From Trinickia sp. Y13 (lineage in GTDB: Bacteria; Pseudomonadota; Gammaproteobacteria; Burkholderiales; Burkholderiaceae): DNA of 64,000 nucleotides. Position 1 is the stretch's first letter, and each line of letters begins with the position of its first letter. This document shows positions 16,973 to 25,994 of the stretch, piece by piece. The position numbers and the translations under genes were made by a program. The notes below the pieces were generated by a model. That model was not told the DNA's origin, made no database searches, and worked only from the letters and a program-made list of their open reading frames with translations. Location: positions 496,001-560,000 of the forward strand of contig NZ_JAKWFK010000001.1 in assembly GCF_029522115.1 (NCBI RefSeq), written 5' to 3'.

Positions 16973-17467
16973 ATGGCAAGTTATAAAAAAATGCTGTTGT
17001 GCTACGACGGCACACGCGAGGGACGCAAAGCACTGCGCTGCGGCGCGGATCTCGCGCTCGACCTGAAGGCGGAGACGCACCTGCTGTCCGTCGTCGATAT
17101 GCGCACGAGCATTGCGCAAAGCGCGGGGCTATTGACGGATGTCGCGTGCGGGCGTTTCGAGGACGCTGCCCGCGAGATTCTGCAAGAAGGGGTGGACTGG
17201 CTAACCGAGCGCGGCGTGCAAGCGCACGGTCACTTCGCGTTCGGTCATCCGATCGATGAAATTGCCAATCTCGCGGAGGAACTCGCCGTCGATCTCGTCG
17301 TCGTGGGCCATCGTTCACGTAGCGGGCTGTCGCGATGGTGGATGGGCTCGGGCAATACGCCTTTGCTCGACCGCGTCTCCTGCAGCATCTTGGTGGCCGT
17401 GTCCACGCGCAATGAGCAGGAGGCGCCTTCGACGGCGCCGGTCTCGCCAAGCGGCGCCGTCACGTAA
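16973..17467 (+). CDS. Universal stress protein (UspA family) with altered ATP motif
   Basis: A 164-residue cytoplasmic protein with the Usp fold: MLLCYDGTREGRKALRCGADLA at the N-terminus and DLVVVGHRSRSGLSRWWMGSGNT near the end. The ATP-binding pattern G-x2-G-x9-G-S/T is present as G112, S115, G125-S126, so the second glycine is Ser. This may weaken nucleotide binding. A GGGAGG site lies 7 bases before the ATG. A Ser/Pro/Thr-rich tail of about 20 residues follows the domain. The gene stands alone. Confidence 0.9.
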   Translation: MASYKKMLLCYDGTREGRKALRCGADLALDLKAETHLLSVVDMRTSIAQSAGLLTDVACGRFEDAAREILQEGVDWLTERGVQAHGHFAFGHPIDEIANLAEELAVDLVVVGHRSRSGLSRWWMGSGNTPLLDRVSCSILVAVSTRNEQEAPSTAPVSPSGAVT

Positions 17468-17601
17468 CGCAACGTTGGGCGCCGCATAGCCCTTCGGATC
17501 GAGCGGTATCGTGAGCCAAATGCGCTGCGCAGGGCGGTGCGTGCGTAGCCACGCAAGGGCGATGTCGCCAGGTCGCCATGACCGCGGCGACGCCATGTGG
17601 G

Positions 17602-18240
17602 CTACGAGGGCAATTCGACGGCGTCGATCTGCCAAGAAAACCAACCGCGGCGATGAAAGATTACGCTGTATGCGGGGCGATCGCCGCCGCCCGCATAGCT
17701 GACGGCGAACGTGTTCATATCGCGATAACCCGCGCTGCCTTTTGCGCGCGGCGCCTGCGGCGTAGCGGAAGACCCCGGCGAGGGTGGCGCCTCCGGCTGT
17801 TGCGACGCCGCCTCGGATTGCTGATCGATGACGGGCGGCGGCGTCTCGCCCGGCTCGCCGCGCGGCGGTAAGCCGGCGAGCAGGGCCGCTACGCCGTCCG
17901 GCGTAGCATATGCGTCCACTAGCGGATCGACGAGCGCCATGCCGACGAGCGCGCCGAGTGCCGCAAACGGATGCTGCAGTTTTTGCGTTTGGACTCGCCG
18001 ACTCAGCATTTGCGTGACTTGCTGCTTCAAACTTGCCCGGAGCGCCGGGTAATCGACATAGCGATCGATCATTTGGGCATCGCGCTGCTGCACCGCGTCA
18101 CGCACCCGGCCGAGCACCAGATAAGGTGATGCGTAAATCAGGACGACGAGCACGAGCACGACGATCGCAACGCCTGTTACAACGGCGGCAACCGGTTTTC
18201 GGGGTGTCGGGCGGTTCGCTTGTGTCTTCTCTTGTGTCAT
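17602..18240 (-). CDS. DUF2939-type membrane-anchored protein
   Basis: A 212-residue protein with a short cytoplasmic N-terminus (MTQEKTQANRPTPRKPV), one transmembrane helix (about residues 20-42, VVTGVAIVVLVLVVLIYASP) and a soluble domain starting SPYLVLGRVRDAVQQRDAQMIDRYVDYPALRASLK. This is the recognisable DUF2939 opening: a helix followed by the D/YVD-FPxLRxSLK motif. A Pro/Ser/Gln-rich linker (about 140-165) precedes a final beta-rich segment (YSVIFHRRGWFSWQIDAVELP). The function is unknown; it faces the periplasm by topology inference. An alternative TTG start at 18267 is less likely. Confidence 0.78.
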   Translation of the reverse strand: MTQEKTQANRPTPRKPVAAVVTGVAIVVLVLVVLIYASPYLVLGRVRDAVQQRDAQMIDRYVDYPALRASLKQQVTQMLSRRVQTQKLQHPFAALGALVGMALVDPLVDAYATPDGVAALLAGLPPRGEPGETPPPVIDQQSEAASQQPEAPPSPGSSATPQAPRAKGSAGYRDMNTFAVSYAGGGDRPAYSVIFHRRGWFSWQIDAVELPS

Positions 18241-18334
18241 AAGGAGTCGGTCTATGTCGGTGTCCAAGCTTTAGAGACAACGACCGAGCCGAAACTATCC
18301 CTAAAGGGGGTGGCGAAGCACACGATTGATTGCA

Positions 18335-18664
18335 TTATGTGGTTGCCGCAGCGCGTTCGTCGGCAATGCACCGATCGATCATGTTGCAAACGGCGTCGAT
18401 CGTGCCGACGAGAATGACGCGCGACGCGCCGTGATAGACGCGCACGGGCGCCCGCCGCGCCGGCTCGGCATGCAATGCGTTGCTGAGCGACACGCGCGCG
18501 AAAGCCGGTAGCGCGGAAGGTTGCATGTGGGCGCACGGATCCTCCTCGCGTTCCCGTGCGGCACTTGCGCGAACCGTGTCGAGCGGCGGGCAGGCAATCA
18601 GGCTGCGCAAGTGACGCAGGCGGCCGAAAGCGCGAAAAGGCATGAGGCGAGCAAGGCGATCCAT
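18335..18664 (-). CDS. Hypothetical protein (109 aa)
   Basis: A 109-residue basic protein beginning MDRLARLMPFRAFGRLRHL, with a good ribosome binding site (TTAGGAGA, about 5 bases before the ATG). The second half (VRVYHGASRVILVGTIDAVCNMIDRCIADERAA) has regular beta-alpha character and looks like real protein. No family is recognised. It lies 24 bases downstream of lexA on the same strand, so it could be co-transcribed and SOS-regulated, which is inference. Confidence 0.55.
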   Translation of the reverse strand: MDRLARLMPFRAFGRLRHLRSLIACPPLDTVRASAAREREEDPCAHMQPSALPAFARVSLSNALHAEPARRAPVRVYHGASRVILVGTIDAVCNMIDRCIADERAAATT

Positions 18665-18688
18665 GGCGTCTCCTAAGCGTGTTCAGAG

Positions 18689-19336
18689 TCAGAATTCGGT
18701 GGGACGAATGAGCCCCACCGCGATGCCTTCGAGCGCGAAATCGGCGCTGCCGGCTTGGACGAAGATATTTTCGTAATCGGGGTTCTCGGCGATCAGTTCG
18801 ATGCCGTTGGACCGCCGTTTCAGCCGCTTGACCGTGACATCGTCGCCCAGCCGCGCGACGATGATTTGTCCGTCCTTCGCTTCGCTGCGCTTTTGCACGG
18901 CGAGCAAATCGCCATCGAAGATGCCGGCGTCGCGCATCGATAGCCCGCGCACCTTGAGCAGGTAATCGGGCTTACTCGAAAACAGCGCCGGGTCGCATGC
19001 GTAGTGTTGCGCGATGTGTTCTTGCGCGAGGATGGGGCTGCCGGCCGCCACACGCCCGACGAGCGGCAACGACAGCTGCATCAGCGCGGGATGCGGCAAC
19101 GACAATTGATGCGGCATGTCCTCGAACGCCAGCAGCCGGATGCCGCGCGACGCCCCGGCCGCCAATTCGATGACGCCCTTGCGCGCGAGCGCCCTCAGAT
19201 GCTCTTCGGCTGAATTCGCCGAAGAGAACCCGAGCGCGGCCGCGATTTCCGCCCGCGTGGGCGGAAACCCGCTGTGTTCGATCGATTGCCGGATCAGATC
19301 GTAAACCTGCTGTTGCCGTGCGGTGAGTTTGGTCAT
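18689..19336 (-). CDS. lexA: LexA SOS repressor
   Basis: LexA represses DNA-damage genes and self-cleaves when RecA is activated. The 215-residue protein has the N-terminal winged HTH ([40 protein letters not shown]) and the peptidase domain. The cleavage site is A98-G99 in VGRVAAGSP, the nucleophile is S133 ([10 protein letters not shown]) and the general base is K170 (DDVTVKRL). The ATG at 19336 is chosen because the HTH begins directly after it; an upstream in-frame start would cross the operator. Two SOS boxes just upstream indicate autoregulation. Confidence 0.97.
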   Translation of the reverse strand: MTKLTARQQQVYDLIRQSIEHSGFPPTRAEIAAALGFSSANSAEEHLRALARKGVIELAAGASRGIRLLAFEDMPHQLSLPHPALMQLSLPLVGRVAAGSPILAQEHIAQHYACDPALFSSKPDYLLKVRGLSMRDAGIFDGDLLAVQKRSEAKDGQIIVARLGDDVTVKRLKRRSNGIELIAENPDYENIFVQAGSADFALEGIAVGLIRPTEF

Positions 19337-19343
19337 AGCGCCA

Positions 19344-19378
19344 CTGTATGGATAGACAGTCTCTGTATTTTTATACAG
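19344..19378 (-). promoter_or_regulatory. Tandem LexA operators upstream of lexA
   Basis: Two CTGT-N8-ACAG sequences, at 19344-19359 and 19363-19378, with only three bases between them and 8 bases from the lexA start codon. Both match the proteobacterial SOS box half-sites exactly; the second also has the AT-rich centre of strong boxes. Confidence 0.88.
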
Positions 19379-19618
19379 TACTCGCAGGAACACAAGTGCT
19401 ATGTTGCGACCCCGCAGCGGCGCTTAGCAGAAAAAGGAATTAAGGAATGATGATTTATTTGTTTTGGGAATAAGCGGGAGTGCATAGACTGGCCGCTCCG
19501 GACTTGCCCGAGCCCGGCGCCTGGCGTGGCAGCGAGGTAGCCACTGAACGTGCGGGAGCGCGACCCGGCCGTTCGCATCGATCGATTACAACATCCGCGC
19601 TTTGTCGATGAGGTCAGC

Positions 19619-20545
19619 ATGAACTTCCAGCAACTACGCTTCGTGCGCGAAGCGGTACGCCGCAACTTGAACCTCACCGAGGTGGCCAACAACCTGTTCA
19701 CCTCCCAATCGGGCGTGTCCAAGCAGATCAAGGATTTGGAGGACGAGCTAGGCATCGATATCTTCGTGCGCCGAGGTAAGCGGCTCACAGGCTTGACCGA
19801 GCCCGGCAAAGCCGTGCATCAGCTGATCGAGCGCATGTTGCTCGATGCCGAGAACATGCGCCGCGTCGCTCGGCAATTCGCCGACGAGGACACAGGGCAC
19901 CTGGTTGTCGCCACGACGCACACGCAAGCGCGCTATGCGTTGCCCAAGGTCGTGCGCGAGTTTACGCAGGTTTTTCCTAAGGTGCAGCTCGCGTTGCGTC
20001 AGGGCAACCCGCGGCAAATCGCGCAAATGCTCATCGACGGGGAAGCGGACATCGCCATTTCCACCGAGGCGCTCGATCGTTTCGCCGACATCGCCACGTT
20101 TCCATGCTATTCGTGGCATCACGTCGTCGTCGTGCCGAAACGGCACCCGCTCGTTGGGCGCGCCAACGTCTCCTTGGAGGAAGTCGCCGAGTACCCCATC
20201 ATCACTTACGATCGCGATTTCACCGGTCGCTCGCATATCGACGAGTCTTTCGCAAGGGCGGGCGTCCTGCCCGACGTCGTCCTGACGGCGATCGACGCCG
20301 ACGTCATCAAGACCTATGTCGAGCTGGGAATGGGCGTGGGGATCGTCGCGGCGATGGCCCACGATCCCAAGCGCGATACGGAACTCGTCGCGCTCGACTC
20401 GCAGCATTTGTTCGAAGGCAGCACGACCCGGGTGGGCTTGCGTAAAGGGGCGTTCATGCGCGCTTTCGCCTATCGCTTCATCGAAATGTTCGCGCCGCAC
20501 CTTTCCGAGAACGACATCGCCGGGCAGTTGCGCGAGGCGGCATGA
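19619..20545 (+). CDS. CysB-type LysR transcriptional regulator
   Basis: A 308-residue LysR regulator. The N-terminus MNFQQLRFVREAVRRNLNLTEVANNLFTSQSGVSKQIKDLE is the CysB-subfamily HTH. TTHTQARYALPKVVREF and RQGNPRQIAQMLIDGEADIAI form the inducer-binding domain that senses O-acetylserine or sulfate status in CysB/Cbl proteins. GAGG precedes the ATG at 19619. It would activate sulfur assimilation genes; CysB and its close paralogues (Cbl/SsuR) cannot be separated by eye, so no symbol is given. It is divergent from lexA. Confidence 0.87.
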   Translation: MNFQQLRFVREAVRRNLNLTEVANNLFTSQSGVSKQIKDLEDELGIDIFVRRGKRLTGLTEPGKAVHQLIERMLLDAENMRRVARQFADEDTGHLVVATTHTQARYALPKVVREFTQVFPKVQLALRQGNPRQIAQMLIDGEADIAISTEALDRFADIATFPCYSWHHVVVVPKRHPLVGRANVSLEEVAEYPIITYDRDFTGRSHIDESFARAGVLPDVVLTAIDADVIKTYVELGMGVGIVAAMAHDPKRDTELVALDSQHLFEGSTTRVGLRKGAFMRAFAYRFIEMFAPHLSENDIAGQLREAA

Positions 20546-20637
20546 GCGCCGGGCAGCGCGGTGGCGCTTCGATGCGCCGCGCCGTCGCCGCATAGCGCAT
20601 TCGAAGCGCATTTATTCCCGCTAGCGGCGCGGTTAGA

Positions 20638-21669
20638 ATGGCGCCCATGATTACCACCCATACCTCCGCTTCCCCCGCGGCGCTGCCGCGCATCGCCGTA
20701 CTCGCGACGGGCGGCACGATCGCCGGCTCGGCCGCCGATGCCGCTCAGACCTCGGGCTATCAAGCCGGCGTCGTCGGCGTCGATCGGCTATTGGCCGCCG
20801 TGCCGGCGCTTTCGCAGGTGGCCCGCATCGAGGCCGAGCAGGTCGCGAGCATCGACAGCAAAGACCTGGACGTCGCGTTGTGGACCACGCTCGGTGGGCG
20901 CATTGCCGAACTCGCCGCGCGCGAGGACATCGACGGCATCGTCGTCACGCACGGCACCGACACGCTCGAAGAAACGGCGTACGCGCTGCATTTGACGGTC
21001 AAAACCGACAAGCCGGTCGTGCTCACGGCTGCGATGCGGCCCTCGTCGGCCCTTTCCGCCGATGGCCCGCTGAACTTGCTCGGCGCCGTGACCGTCGCCG
21101 GTTCGCGAGCTGCGCGGGGGCAGGGCGTTCTCGTCGCCTTCAATAATCGTATTCACTGCGCGCGCGACGTCGCCAAGACGAGCACCTACGCCGTCGACGC
21201 CTTTCATTCACCCGAAATCGGCGCGCTCGGCTGGGTGCAAGACGGCCGCGTGGAGTTTCAGCGCGCGGCGCTGCGGCCCCATACGAGCGCGACGCCATTC
21301 GTCGTCGGCGCGTCATGGCCCGCTGTCGAAGTCGTCGCGAGCTACGCGGGCGCATCGCGCACGGCCGTCGACGCGCTCGTGGCGGCCGGCGTGCGCGGCA
21401 TCGTCGTCGCCGGGACCGGCAACGGTTCGATCCACGCTACCATTCAAGCTGCGCTTGGCGAGGCGCGCGCAGGCGGCGTCGCGGTGGTGCGTGCATCGCG
21501 CGTCGGTTCGGGCCACGTCATGCGCAACGGCGCGGCGCCGGACGATGCGCTTGGATTCGTGAGCGCCGGCACGCTCAACCCTTATAAAGCGCGGGTGTTG
21601 CTGATGCTCGCGCTGGCGGCGGGCGAAAGCGCGCCGGCCGCGCTGCAGCAGATCTTCGATACGTATTGA
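20638..21669 (+). CDS. L-asparaginase (type II-like fold, no signal peptide)
   Basis: A 343-residue protein with the two threonine motifs of bacterial asparaginases: ATGGTIAG (T27, nucleophile position) and VVTHGTDTLEET (T107/D108), plus AMRPSSALSADGPLNLLGAV. It hydrolyses asparagine to aspartate and ammonia. The N-terminus is hydrophilic, so the enzyme is probably cytoplasmic despite its type II-like sequence. The lysine that completes the second triad in E. coli AnsB appears to align with Arg (VAGSRAARG); this alignment is by eye. A start at 20647 is equally possible, since a TAGAAT -10-like box overlaps the first ATG at 20633-20638. Confidence 0.88.
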   Translation: MAPMITTHTSASPAALPRIAVLATGGTIAGSAADAAQTSGYQAGVVGVDRLLAAVPALSQVARIEAEQVASIDSKDLDVALWTTLGGRIAELAAREDIDGIVVTHGTDTLEETAYALHLTVKTDKPVVLTAAMRPSSALSADGPLNLLGAVTVAGSRAARGQGVLVAFNNRIHCARDVAKTSTYAVDAFHSPEIGALGWVQDGRVEFQRAALRPHTSATPFVVGASWPAVEVVASYAGASRTAVDALVAAGVRGIVVAGTGNGSIHATIQAALGEARAGGVAVVRASRVGSGHVMRNGAAPDDALGFVSAGTLNPYKARVLLMLALAAGESAPAALQQIFDTY

Positions 21670-22056
21670 TTCCGCTCGGGCAAGGCGCGGCAGATAGCGC
21701 AAGCGCCGCGCCGGGCGGGCCGGCGAGGGAAACGCCGGCTTGAAAGCGCGCGCCGGTCGAGCGATGGCGATATAGCGATAGATCGAATGGTTGGCAATCC
21801 GACAGACGGACACCCGACGACGACGTCTGACCGACCAAGGCTTCCCCGGCGCCGCCGGGTGCCGCTGCGGACCCCACTGCCGCTCTCAGCCCGAAAGCGG
21901 CTTTTGCTTCCCCTGACGCTTGCGGTTCGGCTTGTGGCCTGCGCCGCGCATCGACGATGCGCTTCACAGGGCCTCACCGCGCACGAAAGGGGAAGCGCCC
22001 CACGTGCCGGCCGTTCTTCGCTTCCCGAACGGCCCAATCCTGCTTGGCCTGTCGCC
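21670..22056. other. Intergenic region without recognisable gene
   Basis: About 390 bases between the asparaginase stop and the garR stop, so genes converge here. Open frames exist on both strands but are Arg/Ser/Ala-rich composition artefacts. I see no clear terminator, repeat or RNA gene. Confidence 0.5.
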
Positions 22057-22974
22057 TCAGCGAGCCAGTGCCGCGCTCTGCGTTTGCGCCGGCGCTTCGG
22101 CGATCTCGAACCCGGACATGATTTCGAGCGCGAGCAACAGCGCCGAATGATCCAAATTGCCGCCGTCGTGGGCCGCGCAGACGCTGAACAACTGCTGGGC
22201 GCTGGCCGTGTGCGGCAACGCGATGCCGAGTTTGCGCGCGCCGTCCAACGCGAGATTCAGATCCTTGCGGTGCAAGTCGATCCGGAACCCTGGCTTGAAC
22301 GCACGCTTGGTCATCCGCTCGCCATGAACTTCGAGAATGCGCGAGGAGGCGAAGCCGCCCATCAGCGCGCGGCGCACACGCTCGGGGTCCGCGCCCGAGC
22401 GCGCCGCGAACAGGAGCGCCTCGGCCACGGCTTCGATGTTCAGCGCGACGATGATCTGATTGGCGACCTTGCAGGTCTGGCCTGCGCCGTTGTCGCCGAC
22501 GAGCGTGATGTTCTTTCCCATGAGTTCCAACAGCGGCTTCGCGCGCTCGAACGCTGCTTCGGGGCCACCCACCATGATCGAGAGCGTTGCCTCGCGCGCG
22601 CCGACCTCGCCGCCCGACACCGGCGCGTCGAGGTAGTCGCAGCCGAGCGCGTTGATGCGTTCGGCGAACTCGCGCGTGTCGAGCGGGGAGATGGAGCTCA
22701 TATCGATCACGAGCTTGCCGCGCGAGAGGCCCTTGGCCACGCCGTCGTCTCCGAACAGGACCTTCGCGACGTCGGGCGTGTCTGGCACCATCGAGATGAC
22801 GATGTCGGCTTCGCGCGCGACGGCCGTCGAGTCGGCCGCGAGATGCGCGCGCTCGCGCAAGTCGTCGGGCACTGGATAGGCGCCGTTCACGTACAGCGTA
22901 TGACCGCCTTTGAGTAGATTGCGCGCCATATGCGCGCCCATGATGCCGAGGCCGATGAAACCGATCTTTGCCAT
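22057..22974 (-). CDS. garR: 2-hydroxy-3-oxopropionate (tartronate semialdehyde) reductase
   Basis: A 305-residue beta-hydroxyacid dehydrogenase. It has the N-terminal NAD(P) fold IGFIGLGIMGAHMARNL, the substrate motif DAPVSGGEVGARE, the catalytic lysine in GQTCKVANQII (about residue 170) and a final C-terminal helix bundle. In this operon it would reduce tartronate semialdehyde, made from glyoxylate by Gcl, to glycerate. It is the third gene after gcl and hyi, 78 bases downstream of hyi. Sequence alone does not separate garR from glxR; the context fixes the substrate. Confidence 0.92.
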   Translation of the reverse strand: MAKIGFIGLGIMGAHMARNLLKGGHTLYVNGAYPVPDDLRERAHLAADSTAVAREADIVISMVPDTPDVAKVLFGDDGVAKGLSRGKLVIDMSSISPLDTREFAERINALGCDYLDAPVSGGEVGAREATLSIMVGGPEAAFERAKPLLELMGKNITLVGDNGAGQTCKVANQIIVALNIEAVAEALLFAARSGADPERVRRALMGGFASSRILEVHGERMTKRAFKPGFRIDLHRKDLNLALDGARKLGIALPHTASAQQLFSVCAAHDGGNLDHSALLLALEIMSGFEIAEAPAQTQSAALAR

Positions 22975-23052
22975 GTCGATGTCTTCCGTTTAGCGATACG
23001 TCGTATTCAGATAAAGCGGGGAGTCGTTTCGGGGTGTGCCCGCAGGCTCGCG

Positions 23053-23847
23053 CTACCGCGCGTCGCGTACGTTGGCGATCTCGCGCAGCCAGGTGAGGCC
23101 TTCGAGCGTCGTCGTGCGCGGCTTGTATTCGCAGCCGATATAGCCGCTATAGCCGAGCCGATCGAGCCAGTCGAAGAGGAACGCGTAGTTGATCTCTCCG
23201 GTGCCCGGTTCATGCCGGCCCGGGTTGTCGGCCAGCTGAATGTGCGCGATGCGCGGAAGGTGCCGTTGCAGCGTCGCCGCCAGTTCGCCCTCCATGCGCT
23301 GCATGTGGTAGATGTCGTACTGCAGATAGAGGTTGTCGGAGGCCGCCTCGCGTATGACGTCCAGCGCCTCGCTCGATCGGTTCAGCGCGAAGCCCGGGAT
23401 GTCGTACGAATTGCACGGCTCCACGAGCAGGCGGATGCGTTCCTTTGCGAGTGCGGTCGCTGCGAAGCGCAGGTTCTCGACGATCGTTGCGCGGGCGCGC
23501 TCGGCGCTGACGTCGCGGCTCGGGATGCCGACGAGGCAATTGAGTTGCGGCACGCGCAGCGCCTTCGCGTATTCGATCGCGCGGCCCACGCCGTCGCGGA
23601 ATTCGGCAATGCGCTCGGGCAGGCACGCGATGCCGCGCTCGCCGGCTTCCCAGTTGCCGGCCGGCAGGTTGTGCAGCACCAGGTGCAAGCGGTTCGTCTC
23701 GAGCCGTTCGGCCAGTTCGGCCGTCGAGTAGGGGTAGGGGAACAGAAATTCGACGGCGGAGAAACCCGCGCGTGCCGCGGCCTCGAAACGCTCGAGGAAC
23801 GGCACTTCGTTGAACAGCATGGTTAGATTGGCAGCAAATTTAGGCAT
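23053..23847 (-). CDS. hyi: Hydroxypyruvate isomerase
   Basis: A 264-residue TIM-barrel sugar-isomerase-like protein. Family motifs are PKFAANLTMLFNEVPFLERFEAA at the N-terminus, EFLFPYPY, LVEPCNSYDIPGF, YDIYHMQRMEGEL, HIQLADNPGRHEPGTGEINY and IGCEYKPRTTT. The metal-binding acids lie in LVEP, QYDIYH and the final GCEYKP. It interconverts hydroxypyruvate and tartronate semialdehyde. Between gcl and garR it forms the standard glyoxylate-to-glycerate operon. Confidence 0.93.
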   Translation of the reverse strand: MPKFAANLTMLFNEVPFLERFEAAARAGFSAVEFLFPYPYSTAELAERLETNRLHLVLHNLPAGNWEAGERGIACLPERIAEFRDGVGRAIEYAKALRVPQLNCLVGIPSRDVSAERARATIVENLRFAATALAKERIRLLVEPCNSYDIPGFALNRSSEALDVIREAASDNLYLQYDIYHMQRMEGELAATLQRHLPRIAHIQLADNPGRHEPGTGEINYAFLFDWLDRLGYSGYIGCEYKPRTTTLEGLTWLREIANVRDAR

Positions 23848-23981
23848 GATGCGCTCGCGCGTCGGTCGGTCAGTGGGTCAGTCGGACAGTCGGTAATTCA
23901 GGAGCGAGACGATCGCCGCCTGCTTGGCGATCGTCCGCTCGTTCGATGATTGGGTGGGCAGCACGGCGCTCGGCTCGTGCC

Positions 23982-25757
23982 TCAATCGAGCAGAGAAATG
24001 GCCGTCGGCGCGTCTTGTCTCGAATCGGCGAGCGGCTCGAATTCGTTGATGGCGTCGATCTCCGTGCCCATCGCAATGTTCGTCACGCGCTCGAGAATCA
24101 CCTCCACGACGACGGGCACCTGGAACTCGGCCGCCATCGCTTGCGCCTTTTGCAAGGCGGGGGCGATTTCATCGGGTTCGAACACACGCAGCGCTTTGCA
24201 ACCGAGGCCCTCGGCCACCGCGACATGGTCGACGCCATAGCCGTTCAGTTCGGGGGCGTTGACGTTGTCGAACGAGAGTTGCACGCAGTAGTCCATGTCG
24301 AAGCCGCGCTGCGCTTGCCGGATCAGGCCCAAGTACGCGTTGTTGACCACGACGTGGACGTAGGGCAGCTTGAACTGAGCGCCGGCGGCCAACTCTTCGA
24401 TCATGAATTGAAAGTCGTAATCGCCCGAGAGCGCGACGATCGGACGGCTCGGGTCCGCCGCCCGCACGCCGAGTGCGGCGGGAATCGTCCAACCGAGCGG
24501 ACCGGCTTGCCCGCAGTTGATCCAATTGCGCGCCGCGTACACGTGCAGAAACTGCGCCGCGGCGATTTGCGACAGCCCGATCGTGCTCACGTAGCACGTG
24601 TCGCGGCCGAACGCCTTGTTCATCTCTTCATACACGCGTTGCGGCTTGATCGGCACTTCATCGAAGTGCGTTTTGCGCTGCATGGTGCGCTTGCGTTCAC
24701 GGCAGGCTTGGCTCCAAGCGCTGCGATCCTTGAGCTTGCCCGCCGCTTTCCACTCGCGCGCGACCTCCACGAACAGCTCCAACGCGGCTTTCGCATCGGA
24801 GACGATCCCGAGATCGGGCCCGAAGACGCGGCCGATTTGTGTCGGCTCGATATCGACGTGCACGAATTTGCGGCCCTTGGTGTAGACCTCGATACTGCCC
24901 GTGTGTCGATTGGCCCAGCGGTTGCCGATGCCGAGGACGAAATCGGAGGCGAGCATCGTCGCGTTGCCGTAGCGGTGCGACGTCTGCAGGCCCACCATGC
25001 CGGCCATCAGCGGATGATCGTCGGCGATCGCGCCCCACGACATGAGGGTCGGCACGACCGGCACGCCCGTCGTCTCGGCGAATTGAACGAGCAGCGCTTC
25101 GGCGTTGGCGTTGATCACGCCACCGCCCGACACGATGAGCGGACGCTCGGCCGCATCGAGCAAGGCAAGCGCGGCTTCGATTTGCTTGCGCGAGGCCTTG
25201 GGCTTGTAGACGGGCAGCGGTTCGTACGTGTCGATGTCGAACTCGATTTCGGCCAGTTGCACGTCGATCGGCAAATCGATGAGCACGGGGCCGGGGCGGC
25301 CCGAACGCATCAGATGGAACGCTTGCTGGAACACGCGCGGCACGAGCGCGCTTTCGCGCACCGTGACGGCCCACTTGGTCACGGGCTTGGCGATCGATTC
25401 GATGTCGACCGCCTGGAAGTCTTCCTTATACAGCCGCGCGCGAGGTGCTTGGCCTGTGATAGCGAGAATAGGAATCGAGTCGGCCCAAGCCGAATAAAGT
25501 CCGGTGATCATGTCGGTGCCGGCGGGGCCCGACGTGCCGATGCATACGCCGATATTGCCCGGCGCGGCGCGCGTGTAGCCCTCGGCCATGTGCGAGGCGC
25601 CTTCGACGTGGCGCGCAAGGACATGGCTGATGCCGCCTGCGCGGCGCAACGCCGAGTAGAGCGGGTTGATCGCGGCGCCGGGCACGCCGAACGCAGTCTC
25701 GACGCCCTCTTTCTCCAGCACCAGTACGGCGGCGTCGATGGCTCTCATTTTCGGCAT
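23982..25757 (-). CDS. gcl: Glyoxylate carboligase (tartronate-semialdehyde synthase)
   Basis: A 591-residue thiamine-diphosphate enzyme joining two glyoxylates into tartronate semialdehyde with loss of CO2. The N-terminus [31 protein letters not shown] is typical of the family. The position that is Glu in almost all ThDP enzymes is Val here (V51, [13 protein letters not shown]), a known peculiarity of Gcl. The C-terminal ThDP motif is present ([16 protein letters not shown] ... [15 protein letters not shown]). First gene of gcl-hyi-garR, divergent from a LysR regulator that may control it. Confidence 0.95.
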   Translation of the reverse strand: MPKMRAIDAAVLVLEKEGVETAFGVPGAAINPLYSALRRAGGISHVLARHVEGASHMAEGYTRAAPGNIGVCIGTSGPAGTDMITGLYSAWADSIPILAITGQAPRARLYKEDFQAVDIESIAKPVTKWAVTVRESALVPRVFQQAFHLMRSGRPGPVLIDLPIDVQLAEIEFDIDTYEPLPVYKPKASRKQIEAALALLDAAERPLIVSGGGVINANAEALLVQFAETTGVPVVPTLMSWGAIADDHPLMAGMVGLQTSHRYGNATMLASDFVLGIGNRWANRHTGSIEVYTKGRKFVHVDIEPTQIGRVFGPDLGIVSDAKAALELFVEVAREWKAAGKLKDRSAWSQACRERKRTMQRKTHFDEVPIKPQRVYEEMNKAFGRDTCYVSTIGLSQIAAAQFLHVYAARNWINCGQAGPLGWTIPAALGVRAADPSRPIVALSGDYDFQFMIEELAAGAQFKLPYVHVVVNNAYLGLIRQAQRGFDMDYCVQLSFDNVNAPELNGYGVDHVAVAEGLGCKALRVFEPDEIAPALQKAQAMAAEFQVPVVVEVILERVTNIAMGTEIDAINEFEPLADSRQDAPTAISLLD

Positions 25758-25994
25758 GGGTATCTCCTCATCCTGTTCGTCAATGCGTTCGGTCGCGGGT
25801 TAGGAGCACTGTAGGACTACGAAAAAGGTTTGATAAGATCGCTTGAAGTTCTTTTATCCAATACAAAATGTATGGAATGATGGCGTCGAACGCGGCAGCG
25901 GGCAGGGGGATGCGCGGATCGCGGCGGGATTGCCGCCGTCGCCCGGCGCCGAGTCGATCCGCGCGGGCGTGGCGAATGGGCAAGGGGATTGACG

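Noticed and set aside
21582-22056. Arg/Ser-rich open frames after the asparaginase gene
   Set aside because: Atypical composition, no ribosome binding site and no recognisable motif; treated as non-coding.
23946-25814. 622-codon open frame antisense to gcl
   Set aside because: High GC keeps the opposite frame open. The translation is His/Arg/Asp-rich with no family signature, while gcl has full motifs.
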